Source: DASZIT01 sp052143315 (GTDB taxonomy: Bacteria > Actinomycetota > Acidimicrobiia > Acidimicrobiales > RAAP-2). Taken from it: a DNA stretch of 64,000 bases. A model generated the notes under the pieces. The model was not told the DNA's origin. It saw only the letters and a list, made by a program, of their open reading frames with translations, and searched no databases. The stretch is taken from positions 1 through 64,000 of the forward strand of contig JBKQTE010000092.1 in NCBI GenBank assembly GCA_052143315.1, in the 5' to 3' direction. Below, in pieces: positions 52,338 through 60,337 of the stretch (positions are counted from its first letter, which is position 1; each line of letters starts with the position of its first letter). The position numbers and the translations under genes are program-made.

Positions 52338-53962
52338 TCGAGCGCCCGTTCGCCATCACCCTCGACGTCGGGTCGAGCCATGCCAACCACACCGGCTCGT
52401 GGCGCGTGGAGCGACCCGTGTACGTCGACCGCCTGCCGCCGTGCAGCAACGCCTGCCCGGCGGGCGAGAGCGTCCAGCAGTGGCTGTACCAGGCCGAGCC
52501 CGGCGACTACCAGGCGGCATGGCGGGCGCTGGTCGAGGACAACCCGTTCCCCGCGGTGATGGGTCGAATCTGCTACCACCCGTGCGAGACGGCCTGCAAC
52601 CGCGCCCAACTCGACGATGCCGTCGGGATCAACGCCGTCGAGCGGTTCCTGGGCGACCTGGCCATCCAGCGTGGCTGGAAACTGCCCCCCGCCGGTACGG
52701 AGACCGGCAGGCGCGTCCTCGTGATCGGTGCCGGACCCGCGGGGCTCAGCTGCGCCTACCATCTGCGCCGGCTCGGTCACGGCGTCCGTCTGGTCGACTC
52801 GGCGAACGCGCTCGGAGGCATGATGCGCTACGGCATCCCCGCCTACCGGCTCCCCCGGGCGATCCTCGATGCCGAGATCGACCGGATCGTCGCCCTCGGC
52901 GTCGATGTCGGCCTCGGGCACACCGTCGAGGACGTCGAGTCCGAACGGGTAGAAGGCGGCTTCGATGCCGTCTTCCTGGCAGTGGGAGCGCAGTTGGCAC
53001 GGCGCGTCGACATCCCCTCGGGCGACTCCACCCAGGTGCTCGACGCCCTGTCGCTGCTCCGCCAGGTGGCAGACGACGATCCCCCCCTGCTCGGGCGTCG
53101 CGTGGCCGTCTACGGCGGCGGTGACACCGCCCTCGACGCCGCCCGCACGGCACGACGGCTCGGGGCCACCGAGGCCGTCGTCGTCTACCGTCGCAACCGC
53201 GAACGCATGCCCGCCCACGGCGACGAGCTGGCGGAGGCCCTCGCCGAAGGGGTCACGGTTCGTTGGCTCTCCATCGTGAACCGGGTCGACCAGGGTCACC
53301 TGGTCCTCGAGAAGGTGCGGCTCGACGACGACGGGTTTCCCGTGCCCACCGGCGAGCTCGAGGAGCTCGATGCCGACTCGCTGGTGCTGGCGTTGGGCCA
53401 GGACACCGATCTGTCGCTCCTCGATCGGGCCGGGGACGTAACCGTCGAGGACGGCGTCGTCCAGGTCCACCCGACGATGATGACCGACGAGGATGGCGTC
53501 TTCGCCGGAGGCGATTCGGTCCCGTCGCCGCGCACGGCCACCGTGGCCATCGGCCACGGGAGGCGGGCGGCGGGCGGCATCGACGCCTTCCTGTCCGGCC
53601 GGCCGGACGTCGATTCCCCGCCCTCCGAGCTCGCCACCTTCGAACGCCTCAACACCTGGTACTTCGCCGATGCACCACCCACCCGGCGCCCGGAGCTGGA
53701 GCAGGCGCGGCGGGTGAGCACCTTCGACGAGGTCGTCGGCGGTCTCACCGAGGAGAACGCGCTGTTCGAGGCCCGACGCTGCCTCTCGTGCGGGAACTGC
53801 TTCGAGTGTGACAACTGCTTCGGCGTCTGCCCGGACAACGCGGTGATCAAGCTGGGACCGGGACAGCGCTACCGGTTCGACCTCGACTTCTGCAAAGGGT
53901 GCGGCATCTGCGCCCAGGAGTGCCCGTGCGGTGCCATCGACATGGTCCCCGAGGACACCTGA
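52334..53962 (+). CDS. GltD-like NAD(P)H oxidoreductase fused to a PorD-type 2[4Fe-4S] ferredoxin
   Basis: A 542-residue fusion. The N-terminal part has a glutamate-synthase-like iron-sulfur segment (CSNACPAGESVQQWL; CYHPCETACNR), then an FAD/NAD(P) module (VLVIGAGPAGLSCAYHLR; VAVYGGGDTALDAARTARR; GVFAGGDSV). The last 80 residues form a ferredoxin (CLSCGNCFECDNCFGVC; CKGCGICAQECPCGAI) equal to the POR delta subunit. It would link POR-derived electrons to NAD(P)H in one polypeptide, or reverse the flow. Last gene of the GAPDH-POR operon, overlapping porB by four bases. Confidence 0.9.
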   Translation: MIERPFAITLDVGSSHANHTGSWRVERPVYVDRLPPCSNACPAGESVQQWLYQAEPGDYQAAWRALVEDNPFPAVMGRICYHPCETACNRAQLDDAVGINAVERFLGDLAIQRGWKLPPAGTETGRRVLVIGAGPAGLSCAYHLRRLGHGVRLVDSANALGGMMRYGIPAYRLPRAILDAEIDRIVALGVDVGLGHTVEDVESERVEGGFDAVFLAVGAQLARRVDIPSGDSTQVLDALSLLRQVADDDPPLLGRRVAVYGGGDTALDAARTARRLGATEAVVVYRRNRERMPAHGDELAEALAEGVTVRWLSIVNRVDQGHLVLEKVRLDDDGFPVPTGELEELDADSLVLALGQDTDLSLLDRAGDVTVEDGVVQVHPTMMTDEDGVFAGGDSVPSPRTATVAIGHGRRAAGGIDAFLSGRPDVDSPPSELATFERLNTWYFADAPPTRRPELEQARRVSTFDEVVGGLTEENALFEARRCLSCGNCFECDNCFGVCPDNAVIKLGPGQRYRFDLDFCKGCGICAQECPCGAIDMVPEDT

Positions 53963-53990
53963 GCCTGCACCGAACGACCACCCTTGTCCA

Positions 53991-54033
53991 GTGACCTTCG
54001 GCCCTGTCCGCCCGAACGGGGCGGGAGCATGAT
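53991..54033 (+). promoter_or_regulatory. DosR-like box 6 and -10, ABC transporter operon
   Basis: GTGACCTTCGGCCCT (53991-54005) is followed after 22 nt by CATGAT (54028-54033). Six nucleotides later an ATG (54040) opens a 31-codon frame, consistent with leaderless transcription. Confidence 0.65.
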
Positions 54034-54039
54034 GATCTG

Positions 54040-54135
54040 ATGGTCACCAAGCACCTGCCGAGCGTGCCCGCCCCAGGGGCTGTCAGCGGGCGCTCACCGC
54101 ACCGCCCACCGGTCTCGACGGGATCCGCCCGATGA
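54040..54135 (+). CDS. Putative 31-residue leader peptide ahead of the ABC permease
   Basis: An ATG six nucleotides after the candidate -10 opens a 31-codon frame (starts MVTKHLPS, ends TGSAR) whose TGA overlaps the permease ATG as ATGA. The peptide is Pro/Ser/Arg-rich and resembles no known protein. The placement suggests a leaderless first cistron that couples translation into the permease, which itself lacks a ribosome binding site. It could alternatively be untranslated leader. Confidence 0.4.
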   Translation: MVTKHLPSVPAPGAVSGRSPHRPPVSTGSAR

Positions 54136-55250
54136 CCTTCTTCGATCTCATCATCCGGAACCTGTGGTCGAGGAAGGCCCGATCGATCGGGCTGGCATGT
54201 GCCGTCGCCATCGCCGTGATGGCGGTGGTCACACTGGCCGTCACCAGCAGCGGCCTCGAGCAGTCGGCGGCGGCGGTCATATCGGTGGGGAAGGCCGACT
54301 TCACGGTGGTGCAGAAGGGGGTGTCGGACACCTTGTCCAGCACCATCGACCGACAGGAGCTGGACCGTCTGAGCCAGACCCCGGGCGTAGCCAGCGCCGT
54401 GGGGGTGCTGGTCGAGACCGAGCACATCAACGCCGACAACCCCGTCTTCATCGAGATCGGGATCAATCCGGCCGACCTGGCGCCGTTCGGCGTGACCGTG
54501 GTGAAGGGAACCTCGTACTCGCCCACCGCCACCAACCAGGTCATGCTGGGGTGGCGGGCGGCGGCCAACTTCGGCCTGCAGGTCGGGGACCAATTCCACG
54601 CCAACGGGACCTGGAACACGGTGGTCGGCATCTACTCGACGGGGAACTCGTTCGGCGACGCGGGAGCCATGTTCCCCCTCCCCGCCATCCAGGGGTACAA
54701 CCGGGTGCCGGGGATCGTCACCCTGGCCTTCGTCAAGGTCGAGCCCGGCGTCTCGGCCCAGGCGGTGGCGACCCGCGTCGATGAAGATCAGCCGGAGCTC
54801 ACCACCATCCGCACCGCCGCCCAGTTCGGGAGGGCCGATCGCGACCTGGTCTACCTGCAGGCGGCAGTCAACGGGAGCACGGTGCTGGCCATCGTCATCG
54901 GAGCCGTCATCGTGGGCGACACCATGCTTCTGTCGCTGTACGAACGGACCCGTGAGTTCGGGCTGCTCCGGTCGATCGGCTGGACCCGTCGTCGAACCGT
55001 CGGCCTGTTGCTGGGGGAGAGCCTGTTGCTGGCGGTGGTGGGTGCGGCCATCGGCGTCGGGCTGTCGTTCGCGGTGGCCACCGGACTGGCCCACCTTCCG
55101 GCCCTGAACGGGATCCTCCACCCCGACTTCACCGCCGGGGCGTTCTGGAGAGCGCTGTTCACCGCCCTCGTGATGACCTTCATCGGAGCGCTCTACCCGA
55201 CGACGCGAGCTGCCATTCTCTCGCCGCTCAAGGCCCTCAGCTATGAGTGA
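54132..55250 (+). CDS. ABC transporter permease, FtsX/MacB type
   Basis: A 372-residue permease with four transmembrane helices: one at residues 18-40, then an extracytoplasmic domain of about 230 residues (MacB-PCD-like), and three helices in the FtsX domain (VLAIVIGAVIVGDTMLLSLYE; LLLAVVGAAIGVGLSFAV; LFTALVMTFIGALYPTTRA). YERTREFGLLRSIGWTRRR is the coupling motif of this class. It acts with the ATPase overlapping its 3' end in lipoprotein or peptide handling, or as a mechanotransmitter. DosR-like control is implied by the upstream box. Confidence 0.86.
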   Translation: MTFFDLIIRNLWSRKARSIGLACAVAIAVMAVVTLAVTSSGLEQSAAAVISVGKADFTVVQKGVSDTLSSTIDRQELDRLSQTPGVASAVGVLVETEHINADNPVFIEIGINPADLAPFGVTVVKGTSYSPTATNQVMLGWRAAANFGLQVGDQFHANGTWNTVVGIYSTGNSFGDAGAMFPLPAIQGYNRVPGIVTLAFVKVEPGVSAQAVATRVDEDQPELTTIRTAAQFGRADRDLVYLQAAVNGSTVLAIVIGAVIVGDTMLLSLYERTREFGLLRSIGWTRRRTVGLLLGESLLLAVVGAAIGVGLSFAVATGLAHLPALNGILHPDFTAGAFWRALFTALVMTFIGALYPTTRAAILSPLKALSYE

Positions 55251-55953
55251 CGCCGTCGACGTCCCGCTTGCCGTCGACGCCAGGAAGCTGACCCGCGAGT
55301 TCCCGGGCCCGGTCATCGCGCTGTCCGGTGTCGACCTGACGGTGCAGTACGGGGAGACGGTCGCCATCACCGGTCCGTCCGGCTGTGGCAAGTCGACGCT
55401 GCTCCACCTACTGGCGGCCATCGACTTCCCCACCTCGGGCACCGTGGCCGTCGGCGGGCACGACCTGAGCCAGGTCGAGGACGTGAGCGCCTTCCGCCGC
55501 TACGAGGTCGGTCTGGTGTTCCAGTTCCACAATCTGTTGCCCCAGATCCCCGCCCTCGCCAACGTCGAACTGCCGATGTTCGGCACCAACCGGTCCGCCC
55601 GCCAGCGGGATGACCGTGCCCGCGCGCTGCTGGCCGAGGTCGGCCTCGAGGGACGCGAGCAACGGCTGCCGACGGAGCTCTCCGGAGGGGAGCGGCAGCG
55701 AGTGGCGATCGCCCGCGCCCTGGCCAACCAGCCCAAGGTGCTGCTGGCCGACGAGCCCACCGGAAGCCTCGACTCGGCGTCGACCGAGCACTTCCTGGCC
55801 CTGCTCGAACGGCTCGGCGCCGCCGGCATGACCATCGTGATGGTGACCCACGACGACGACGTGGCGGCCCACGCCCACCGCATCATCGAGATGATCGACG
55901 GAGCGGTCGTCGGCGAGCACCTGCCCGGCCCGGCCACCGCCGGCACCGCCTGA
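55243..55953 (+). CDS. ABC transporter ATP-binding protein (LolD/MacB type)
   Basis: A 236-residue ATPase with Walker A GPSGCGKST, Q-loop VFQFHNLLPQIPALANVELP, signature LSGGERQRVAIARAL, Walker B VLLADEPTGSLD and switch His in VTHDDDV. The Q-loop sequence and short length are typical of partners of FtsX/LolC-type permeases. It overlaps the permease by eight nucleotides. Nothing in the operon names the substrate. Confidence 0.9.
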   Translation: MSDAVDVPLAVDARKLTREFPGPVIALSGVDLTVQYGETVAITGPSGCGKSTLLHLLAAIDFPTSGTVAVGGHDLSQVEDVSAFRRYEVGLVFQFHNLLPQIPALANVELPMFGTNRSARQRDDRARALLAEVGLEGREQRLPTELSGGERQRVAIARALANQPKVLLADEPTGSLDSASTEHFLALLERLGAAGMTIVMVTHDDDVAAHAHRIIEMIDGAVVGEHLPGPATAGTA

Positions 55954-56010
55954 CGTCCACCGTCCCCGCCATCCGGCAAGGCCCGGAGCCCAGGAGCGCC
56001 GGCGTGCCCC

Positions 56011-56169
56011 CTACCCCTCGGTGAGCTCCTTCACCTCGCTCAACCGATGCTCGAGGCTGGAGAGCTCCAGGTCGAGCGCCTCCCGGGTGACGGCTGCGTG
56101 CTCGAGCTCCTCCAGGCGTCGTTCCAGCTCGTCGATCCGGCTGGACAGCGCCTCGATGTCGGTGGTCAT
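56011..56169 (-). CDS. Small coiled-coil protein, 52 residues
   Basis: A 53-codon gene behind GAGGAGGAAG. It starts MTTDIEALSSRIDEL and is almost wholly a heptad-repeat helix (LERRLEELEH; LDLELSSLEHRLSEV), charged and with no cysteine or membrane segment. Its ATG overlaps the stop of the kinase-fusion gene (ATGA), so it is translationally coupled; a DosR-like promoter 75 nt upstream inside the kinase gene could also express it alone. It may be a partner or oligomerisation factor of the kinase. No family recognised. Confidence 0.6.
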   Translation of the reverse strand: MTTDIEALSSRIDELERRLEELEHAAVTREALDLELSSLEHRLSEVKELTEG

Positions 56170-57797
56170 CCGCTTCCTCCTCTGTTCGTCGGATGGTGGA
56201 GCTGCGCCCCGGTGTCGCCGGGATCCACCAGCTCGTGCCTCCGACCGTAGGGCGGGTCGGGGTCGGCGAAAAGGGCCGAAGGTCCCGATCGGGCCGGAAG
56301 GGCGTCGACGGCCAGGCCCACGGCCTCGGCCGGCGCCGTCCCGGAGGTGTCGATGACGGCGCTAGGCGTCCACGGGTCCATCGATCGCTGCATCGCCGCT
56401 CTCACCTCCGGGGTCGCCTCGGAGCTGTCGGCGCGTTCCGACAGGCGTCGCCGGATCCGTTGATCCGCCACCTCGGCGGCCGCGTCACACCTCAGCTCGA
56501 CGAGATCGGCGGCGGCGCCATCGGCCACCGAACGCACCTCGGCCCGCCGAGCGGCACTGGTCCACGACGCGTCGAGGACGACGGACTCACCGAGTCCGAG
56601 CAGTCGCTCGGCTGTCTGCATCAGTTCGGCGTACACAGACTCGGTGGCGGCAGGGACGTACCGGCCGGAGAGGTACCCGGGCACCTCGGGACCGCCCGGG
56701 GCGGCCAGGCTCCTCCGCACCTCATCGGAGCGGAGCACGGTCCATCCCCGGGCTGCGCCGAGGCCGGCGGCGACGGTGGACTTCCCCGTGCCCGGTAGCC
56801 CTCCCACCAGCACGAGCGTGACGGCCGCCCGTCGGAGGTGGGTCAGGGCCAGCTGGTGGAAGGTTCCGGCCTCGATCCGGGCCGCATCGGCTCCCTGGGC
56901 AGCCCGGAGACAGCAGACCTTGGCCCGGACATAGGCCCGGGAGGCGCAGTAGTAGTGGACCAGACCGTCGGGCACGGGATCGGCCGCCAGCTCCCGGTAG
57001 CGAGCAAGGAGGTGCTCGGCGGCGTCGCCCCGGCCCAGATGCTCGAGGTCCATGGCCAGGAAGGCCACGTCGGCAGCCACGTCGGCGAAGCGCAGCCGGT
57101 CGGAGAATTCGAGGCAGTCGAGGATCCGAACACCGTCGTCGAGGCAGAAGATGTCCTCGGCCTGGAGATCCCCATGGCCGTCGCACACCCGCCCCGCACG
57201 GATCCGGGTCTCGAACAGCGGCTCCCGGCCCCTGGTCCAGCGGTCGGCCAGCCACCGGATCTCCAGATCGACCGTCTCGTCCAGGACGGTCCCCAGGTAG
57301 GGGCGGGTCTCCACGAAGTTGTCGGACCAGGCCGCCCACAGCGACGCACCGGTCGCCGCCTCGGCGATGGCGGGCGAACGCGCCGCCCGGGCGTGGAACG
57401 CCACCAGGGTCTGGGCCACCGGCTCGAGCCACCTGTCGAGATCCGGTCCCCGGCGGGCCAGCTCCGCCAGCCGGCGTTCCTCGGGCATACGTCTCATGAC
57501 CACCACGGAGTCGACGGTCCGACCTTCGAACCGGATGTCGGCCACACCCAGATAGACGTCCGGGGCCAGACGCCGATTGAGCTCGACCTCGCGTTCGCAG
57601 TCGATCCGTCGGGCTTCGGGCTGCGTGAAGTCGACGAACTCGAAGCGAACCGGCTTCCGCACCTTGTAGACCCGGTCACCGACGAAGAACAGCCTCGAGA
57701 CATGGGTCTCCACGATGCGGTCCGGCTGCTCTTCGCCTGCCGAGTCGCATCCCACCTCCGGCCTCCTCCATGCGCCAGGCCCCGCCCGGCCGGGCAT
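56166..57797 (-). CDS. Phosphotransferase-AAA kinase fusion, Rv2004c-like
   Basis: A protein of about 543 residues. The N-terminal 320 residues are an aminoglycoside-phosphotransferase-like kinase fold (FVGDRVYKVRKPVRFEFVDF with the ATP Lys; CDGHGDLQAEDIF as catalytic loop; ILDCLEFSDRLRFADVAADV with the metal site). The C-terminal part is a P-loop kinase (LVLVGGLPGTGKSTVAAGL; VLRSDEVRRSL; VVLDASW). This arrangement matches Mycobacterium tuberculosis Rv2004c, a DosR-regulon member. Substrate unknown. A DosR-like box precedes it. The start is taken as the ATG at 57797; a GTG two codons earlier is possible. Confidence 0.82.
   Translation of the reverse strand: MPGRAGPGAWRRPEVGCDSAGEEQPDRIVETHVSRLFFVGDRVYKVRKPVRFEFVDFTQPEARRIDCEREVELNRRLAPDVYLGVADIRFEGRTVDSVVVMRRMPEERRLAELARRGPDLDRWLEPVAQTLVAFHARAARSPAIAEAATGASLWAAWSDNFVETRPYLGTVLDETVDLEIRWLADRWTRGREPLFETRIRAGRVCDGHGDLQAEDIFCLDDGVRILDCLEFSDRLRFADVAADVAFLAMDLEHLGRGDAAEHLLARYRELAADPVPDGLVHYYCASRAYVRAKVCCLRAAQGADAARIEAGTFHQLALTHLRRAAVTLVLVGGLPGTGKSTVAAGLGAARGWTVLRSDEVRRSLAAPGGPEVPGYLSGRYVPAATESVYAELMQTAERLLGLGESVVLDASWTSAARRAEVRSVADGAAADLVELRCDAAAEVADQRIRRRLSERADSSEATPEVRAAMQRSMDPWTPSAVIDTSGTAPAEAVGLAVDALPARSGPSALFADPDPPYGRRHELVDPGDTGAQLHHPTNRGGSG
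56244..56286 (-). promoter_or_regulatory. DosR-like box 7 and -10, inside the kinase gene
   Basis: On the minus strand GGGACCTTCGGCCCT (56286-56272) is followed after 22 nt by TACGGT (56249-56244). It lies in the last codons of the kinase gene and points to the 52-residue coiled-coil gene, whose ATG is 74 nt further on. Confidence 0.55.
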
Positions 57798-57822
57798 GAC
57801 CACCCGTGCGACCCTGCTCTCC

Positions 57823-57865
57823 AGAGTGGTCCGAACCGGGGCGCCGGCACAGAGCCGAAGGTCAC
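57823..57865 (-). promoter_or_regulatory. DosR-like box 8 and -10, kinase-fusion gene
   Basis: On the minus strand GTGACCTTCGGCTCT (57865-57851) is followed after 22 nt by CACTCT (57828-57823). It differs by one base from box 6. It stands back to back with the hypF box in a 176-bp divergent region. Confidence 0.58.
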
Positions 57866-57895
57866 AAGGTGGACCGGCGACGACCGGCCGGGACG

Positions 57896-57939
57896 GGGAC
57901 CTTTGGCCCTTGCGGGAACCGGCCCGTCCGCCCGATCAT
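57896..57939 (+). promoter_or_regulatory. DosR-like box 9 and -10, hypF operon
   Basis: GGGACCTTTGGCCCT (57896-57910), identical to the phosphofructokinase box, is followed after 23 nt by GATCAT (57934-57939). The chosen hypF ATG lies 34 nt further on; a GTG at 57944 and an ATG at 57938 are in frame as well. Confidence 0.65.
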
Positions 57940-57973
57940 GGAGGTGACCAGGCATCCTTCGAAGGGGACGACC

Positions 57974-60337
57974 ATGCAAGCACGGACGGCGACTCTCCCC
58001 GGGGAGGCCGGAGCGGCCCCCCTCGCCGCTCGCGTCCGCTGCCGCTACCGGGTCGGTGGCGTCGTCCAGGGAGTCGGCTTCCGACCCTTCGTGTACGTCA
58101 CCGCCACCGGGCTCTCGCTCACCGGGTGGGTGCGGAACGGCTCCTCGGGCGTCACCGTCGAGGTCGAGGGCCAACCGCACCAGGTGGCGGCGTTCGAGCG
58201 ACGGCTGCACGACCAGCCTCCCCGATCGGCCATCGTCGAGAGCATCGTCAAAGAGGAGCTGGCGCCCCGCGGAGGCACCGGCTTCGTCATCGAGGGCTCC
58301 GGTGCCGCTGGGGACGTCCGGACGCTGGCCTCCCCCGACATCGCCACCTGCGAGGCCTGCTTGGAGGAGATGGCCGATCCCACCGACCGTCGATACCGGC
58401 ACCCGTTCATCACCTGCACCGACTGCGGGCCCCGCTTCACCATCATCACCCGCCTGCCCTACGACCGACCGGCCACCACCATGGCCGACTTTCCCCTGTG
58501 CGCCGAGTGCGCCACCGAGTACGCCGATCCTGGCGACCGTCGGTTCCATGCCCAGCCCATCGCCTGTCCCGACTGCGGTCCGGAGCTCGAGCTGGTGGTG
58601 CCCGGCCAGCCGGTGCCGGTCGGGGAGGCGGCCCTCGTCCGGGCCCGCTCGCTCCTCGCCGGCGGCGCCATCCTGGCGGTGAAGGGACTCGGCGGCTACC
58701 ACCTGGTCTGCGACGCCACCGACCAGGCAGCCGTCGCCGAGCTGCGCCGGCGCAAGCGGCGCGGGGACAAGCCCCTCGCCGTGATGGTGGCCGATCTCGG
58801 AGCGGCCCGAGTCCTAGCCGAGATCGGCCAGGCCGAGGCGGACCTGCTCACCTCCCCCCGGCGCCCGATCGTCCTCCTGGCCCGCCAGGCGGGCCCGGAA
58901 CGGGTCGCTCCGGCGGTGGCGCCCGGCAGTCCCGACCTCGGGCTGATGCTGGCCTACACCCCCCTGCACCGGCTGCTGTTCGGGCTGCCCGGCGATGCGG
59001 CCGGTACCCGGGCCCTGGTCATGACGTCGGGGAACCTGGGCGGCGAGCCGATCGTCTACCGGGACCATGAGGCGATGACCCGGCTGGCGCCACTGGTCGA
59101 CGGCTGGCTGCGCCACGACCGCCCGATCGCCGTCCCGTGCGACGACTCGGTGTCCCGTGTGGTCGACGGCGAGGAGCTGCCCATCCGCCGGTCCCGCGGC
59201 TACGCCCCGCTGCCGGTGACGCTTCCTTTCGAGGTGCCGGCCATCCTGGCCGTGGGGGGGGACGTGAAGAACGCCTTCTGCGTGGCCGAGGGCCACCACG
59301 CCTGGATGAGCCAGCACATCGGCGACATGGACGACCTGGCCACCCTGGACGCCCTCGGTGCCACCGAGCAGAGGCTGGAATGCCTCACCGGCGTGGTGCC
59401 CGAGCTGGTGGTCGCCGACCGCCACCCCGCCTACCGCTCCGGCGGATGGGCGTTCCGCCATGCCGCCGGGCGCCCTCACGTCAGGGTCCAGCACCACCAC
59501 GCCCATATCGCCTCGGTGATGGGCGAGCACGGACTCGACGGCCGGGAGCGGGTCATCGGTGTCGCCTTCGACGGCACCGGCTACGGGTCGGACGGGGCGG
59601 TGTGGGGCGGCGAGGTCCTCGTTGCCGACTACGAGGGATTCGAGCGGTTCGCCCATCTGGCCTACGTCCCCCTGCCGGGCGGCGACGCCAGCGTGGAGCG
59701 CCCCTACCGCATGGCACTGGCCCACCTGGCCGCCGCCGGCGTGGACTGGGATCCCGACCTCCCGCCGGTGGCCGGCTGCCCGGGTGCGGAACGTGCGGTG
59801 CTGGCCCACCAGCTGGCCACCGGGTTCAACTGTGTCCCGACCTCCAGCATGGGCCGACTGTTCGACGCGGTGGCCTCCCTGGCCGGCGTCCGGCAGATCG
59901 CCGACTTCGAGGCCCAGGCGGCCATCGAGCTCGAGGGGGTCTCCCGTGATGTCCCCCCCGACGAGGGCTACGGGTTCGCCCTCGACCCGGCGGGCGGCGC
60001 CGGCCAGCCACTGGTGGCCGACGCCACACCGGTGATCGCCGCCGTGGTCGCCGACCGGCGTGGCGGTGTCCCGACCGCCCTGATCGGTGCCCGCTTCCAC
60101 GCCGCAGTGGCCGACCTGGTGGTGGCGGTGGCCGGGTCGGCCCGCCGGCGGAGCGGCCTTGGCACGGTGGTGCTGTCGGGTGGCGTCTTCCAGAACGCTC
60201 TGCTGCTCGGGGCGGTGCGGACCCGGTTGCGGGCCGGCGGGTTCATCGTGCTCTGTCCGCGCCTCCTTCCCCCGAACGACGGGGGCCTCGCCCTCGGCCA
60301 GGTGCTGGTGGGCGCGCGAGCCAGAAGGGTCGGCTGA
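57974..60337 (+). CDS. hypF: Carbamoyltransferase HypF (hydrogenase maturation)
   Basis: A 787-residue HypF. Domains in order: acylphosphatase (VGGVVQGVGFRPFVY), two zinc-finger pairs (CEACLEEM/CTDCGPRF; CAECATEY/CPDCGPEL), a YrdC-like domain (AILAVKGLGGYHLVCDA) and a Kae1-like domain with VQHHHAHIASVMGEHG and VLSGGVFQNALLL. It makes the cyanide ligands of the NiFe site from carbamoyl phosphate, passing thiocarbamate to HypE. GAAGGGG precedes the ATG. It heads hypF-C-D-E under a DosR-like box, so maturation is co-induced with the enzyme. Confidence 0.95.
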   Translation: MQARTATLPGEAGAAPLAARVRCRYRVGGVVQGVGFRPFVYVTATGLSLTGWVRNGSSGVTVEVEGQPHQVAAFERRLHDQPPRSAIVESIVKEELAPRGGTGFVIEGSGAAGDVRTLASPDIATCEACLEEMADPTDRRYRHPFITCTDCGPRFTIITRLPYDRPATTMADFPLCAECATEYADPGDRRFHAQPIACPDCGPELELVVPGQPVPVGEAALVRARSLLAGGAILAVKGLGGYHLVCDATDQAAVAELRRRKRRGDKPLAVMVADLGAARVLAEIGQAEADLLTSPRRPIVLLARQAGPERVAPAVAPGSPDLGLMLAYTPLHRLLFGLPGDAAGTRALVMTSGNLGGEPIVYRDHEAMTRLAPLVDGWLRHDRPIAVPCDDSVSRVVDGEELPIRRSRGYAPLPVTLPFEVPAILAVGGDVKNAFCVAEGHHAWMSQHIGDMDDLATLDALGATEQRLECLTGVVPELVVADRHPAYRSGGWAFRHAAGRPHVRVQHHHAHIASVMGEHGLDGRERVIGVAFDGTGYGSDGAVWGGEVLVADYEGFERFAHLAYVPLPGGDASVERPYRMALAHLAAAGVDWDPDLPPVAGCPGAERAVLAHQLATGFNCVPTSSMGRLFDAVASLAGVRQIADFEAQAAIELEGVSRDVPPDEGYGFALDPAGGAGQPLVADATPVIAAVVADRRGGVPTALIGARFHAAVADLVVAVAGSARRRSGLGTVVLSGGVFQNALLLGAVRTRLRAGGFIVLCPRLLPPNDGGLALGQVLVGARARRVG

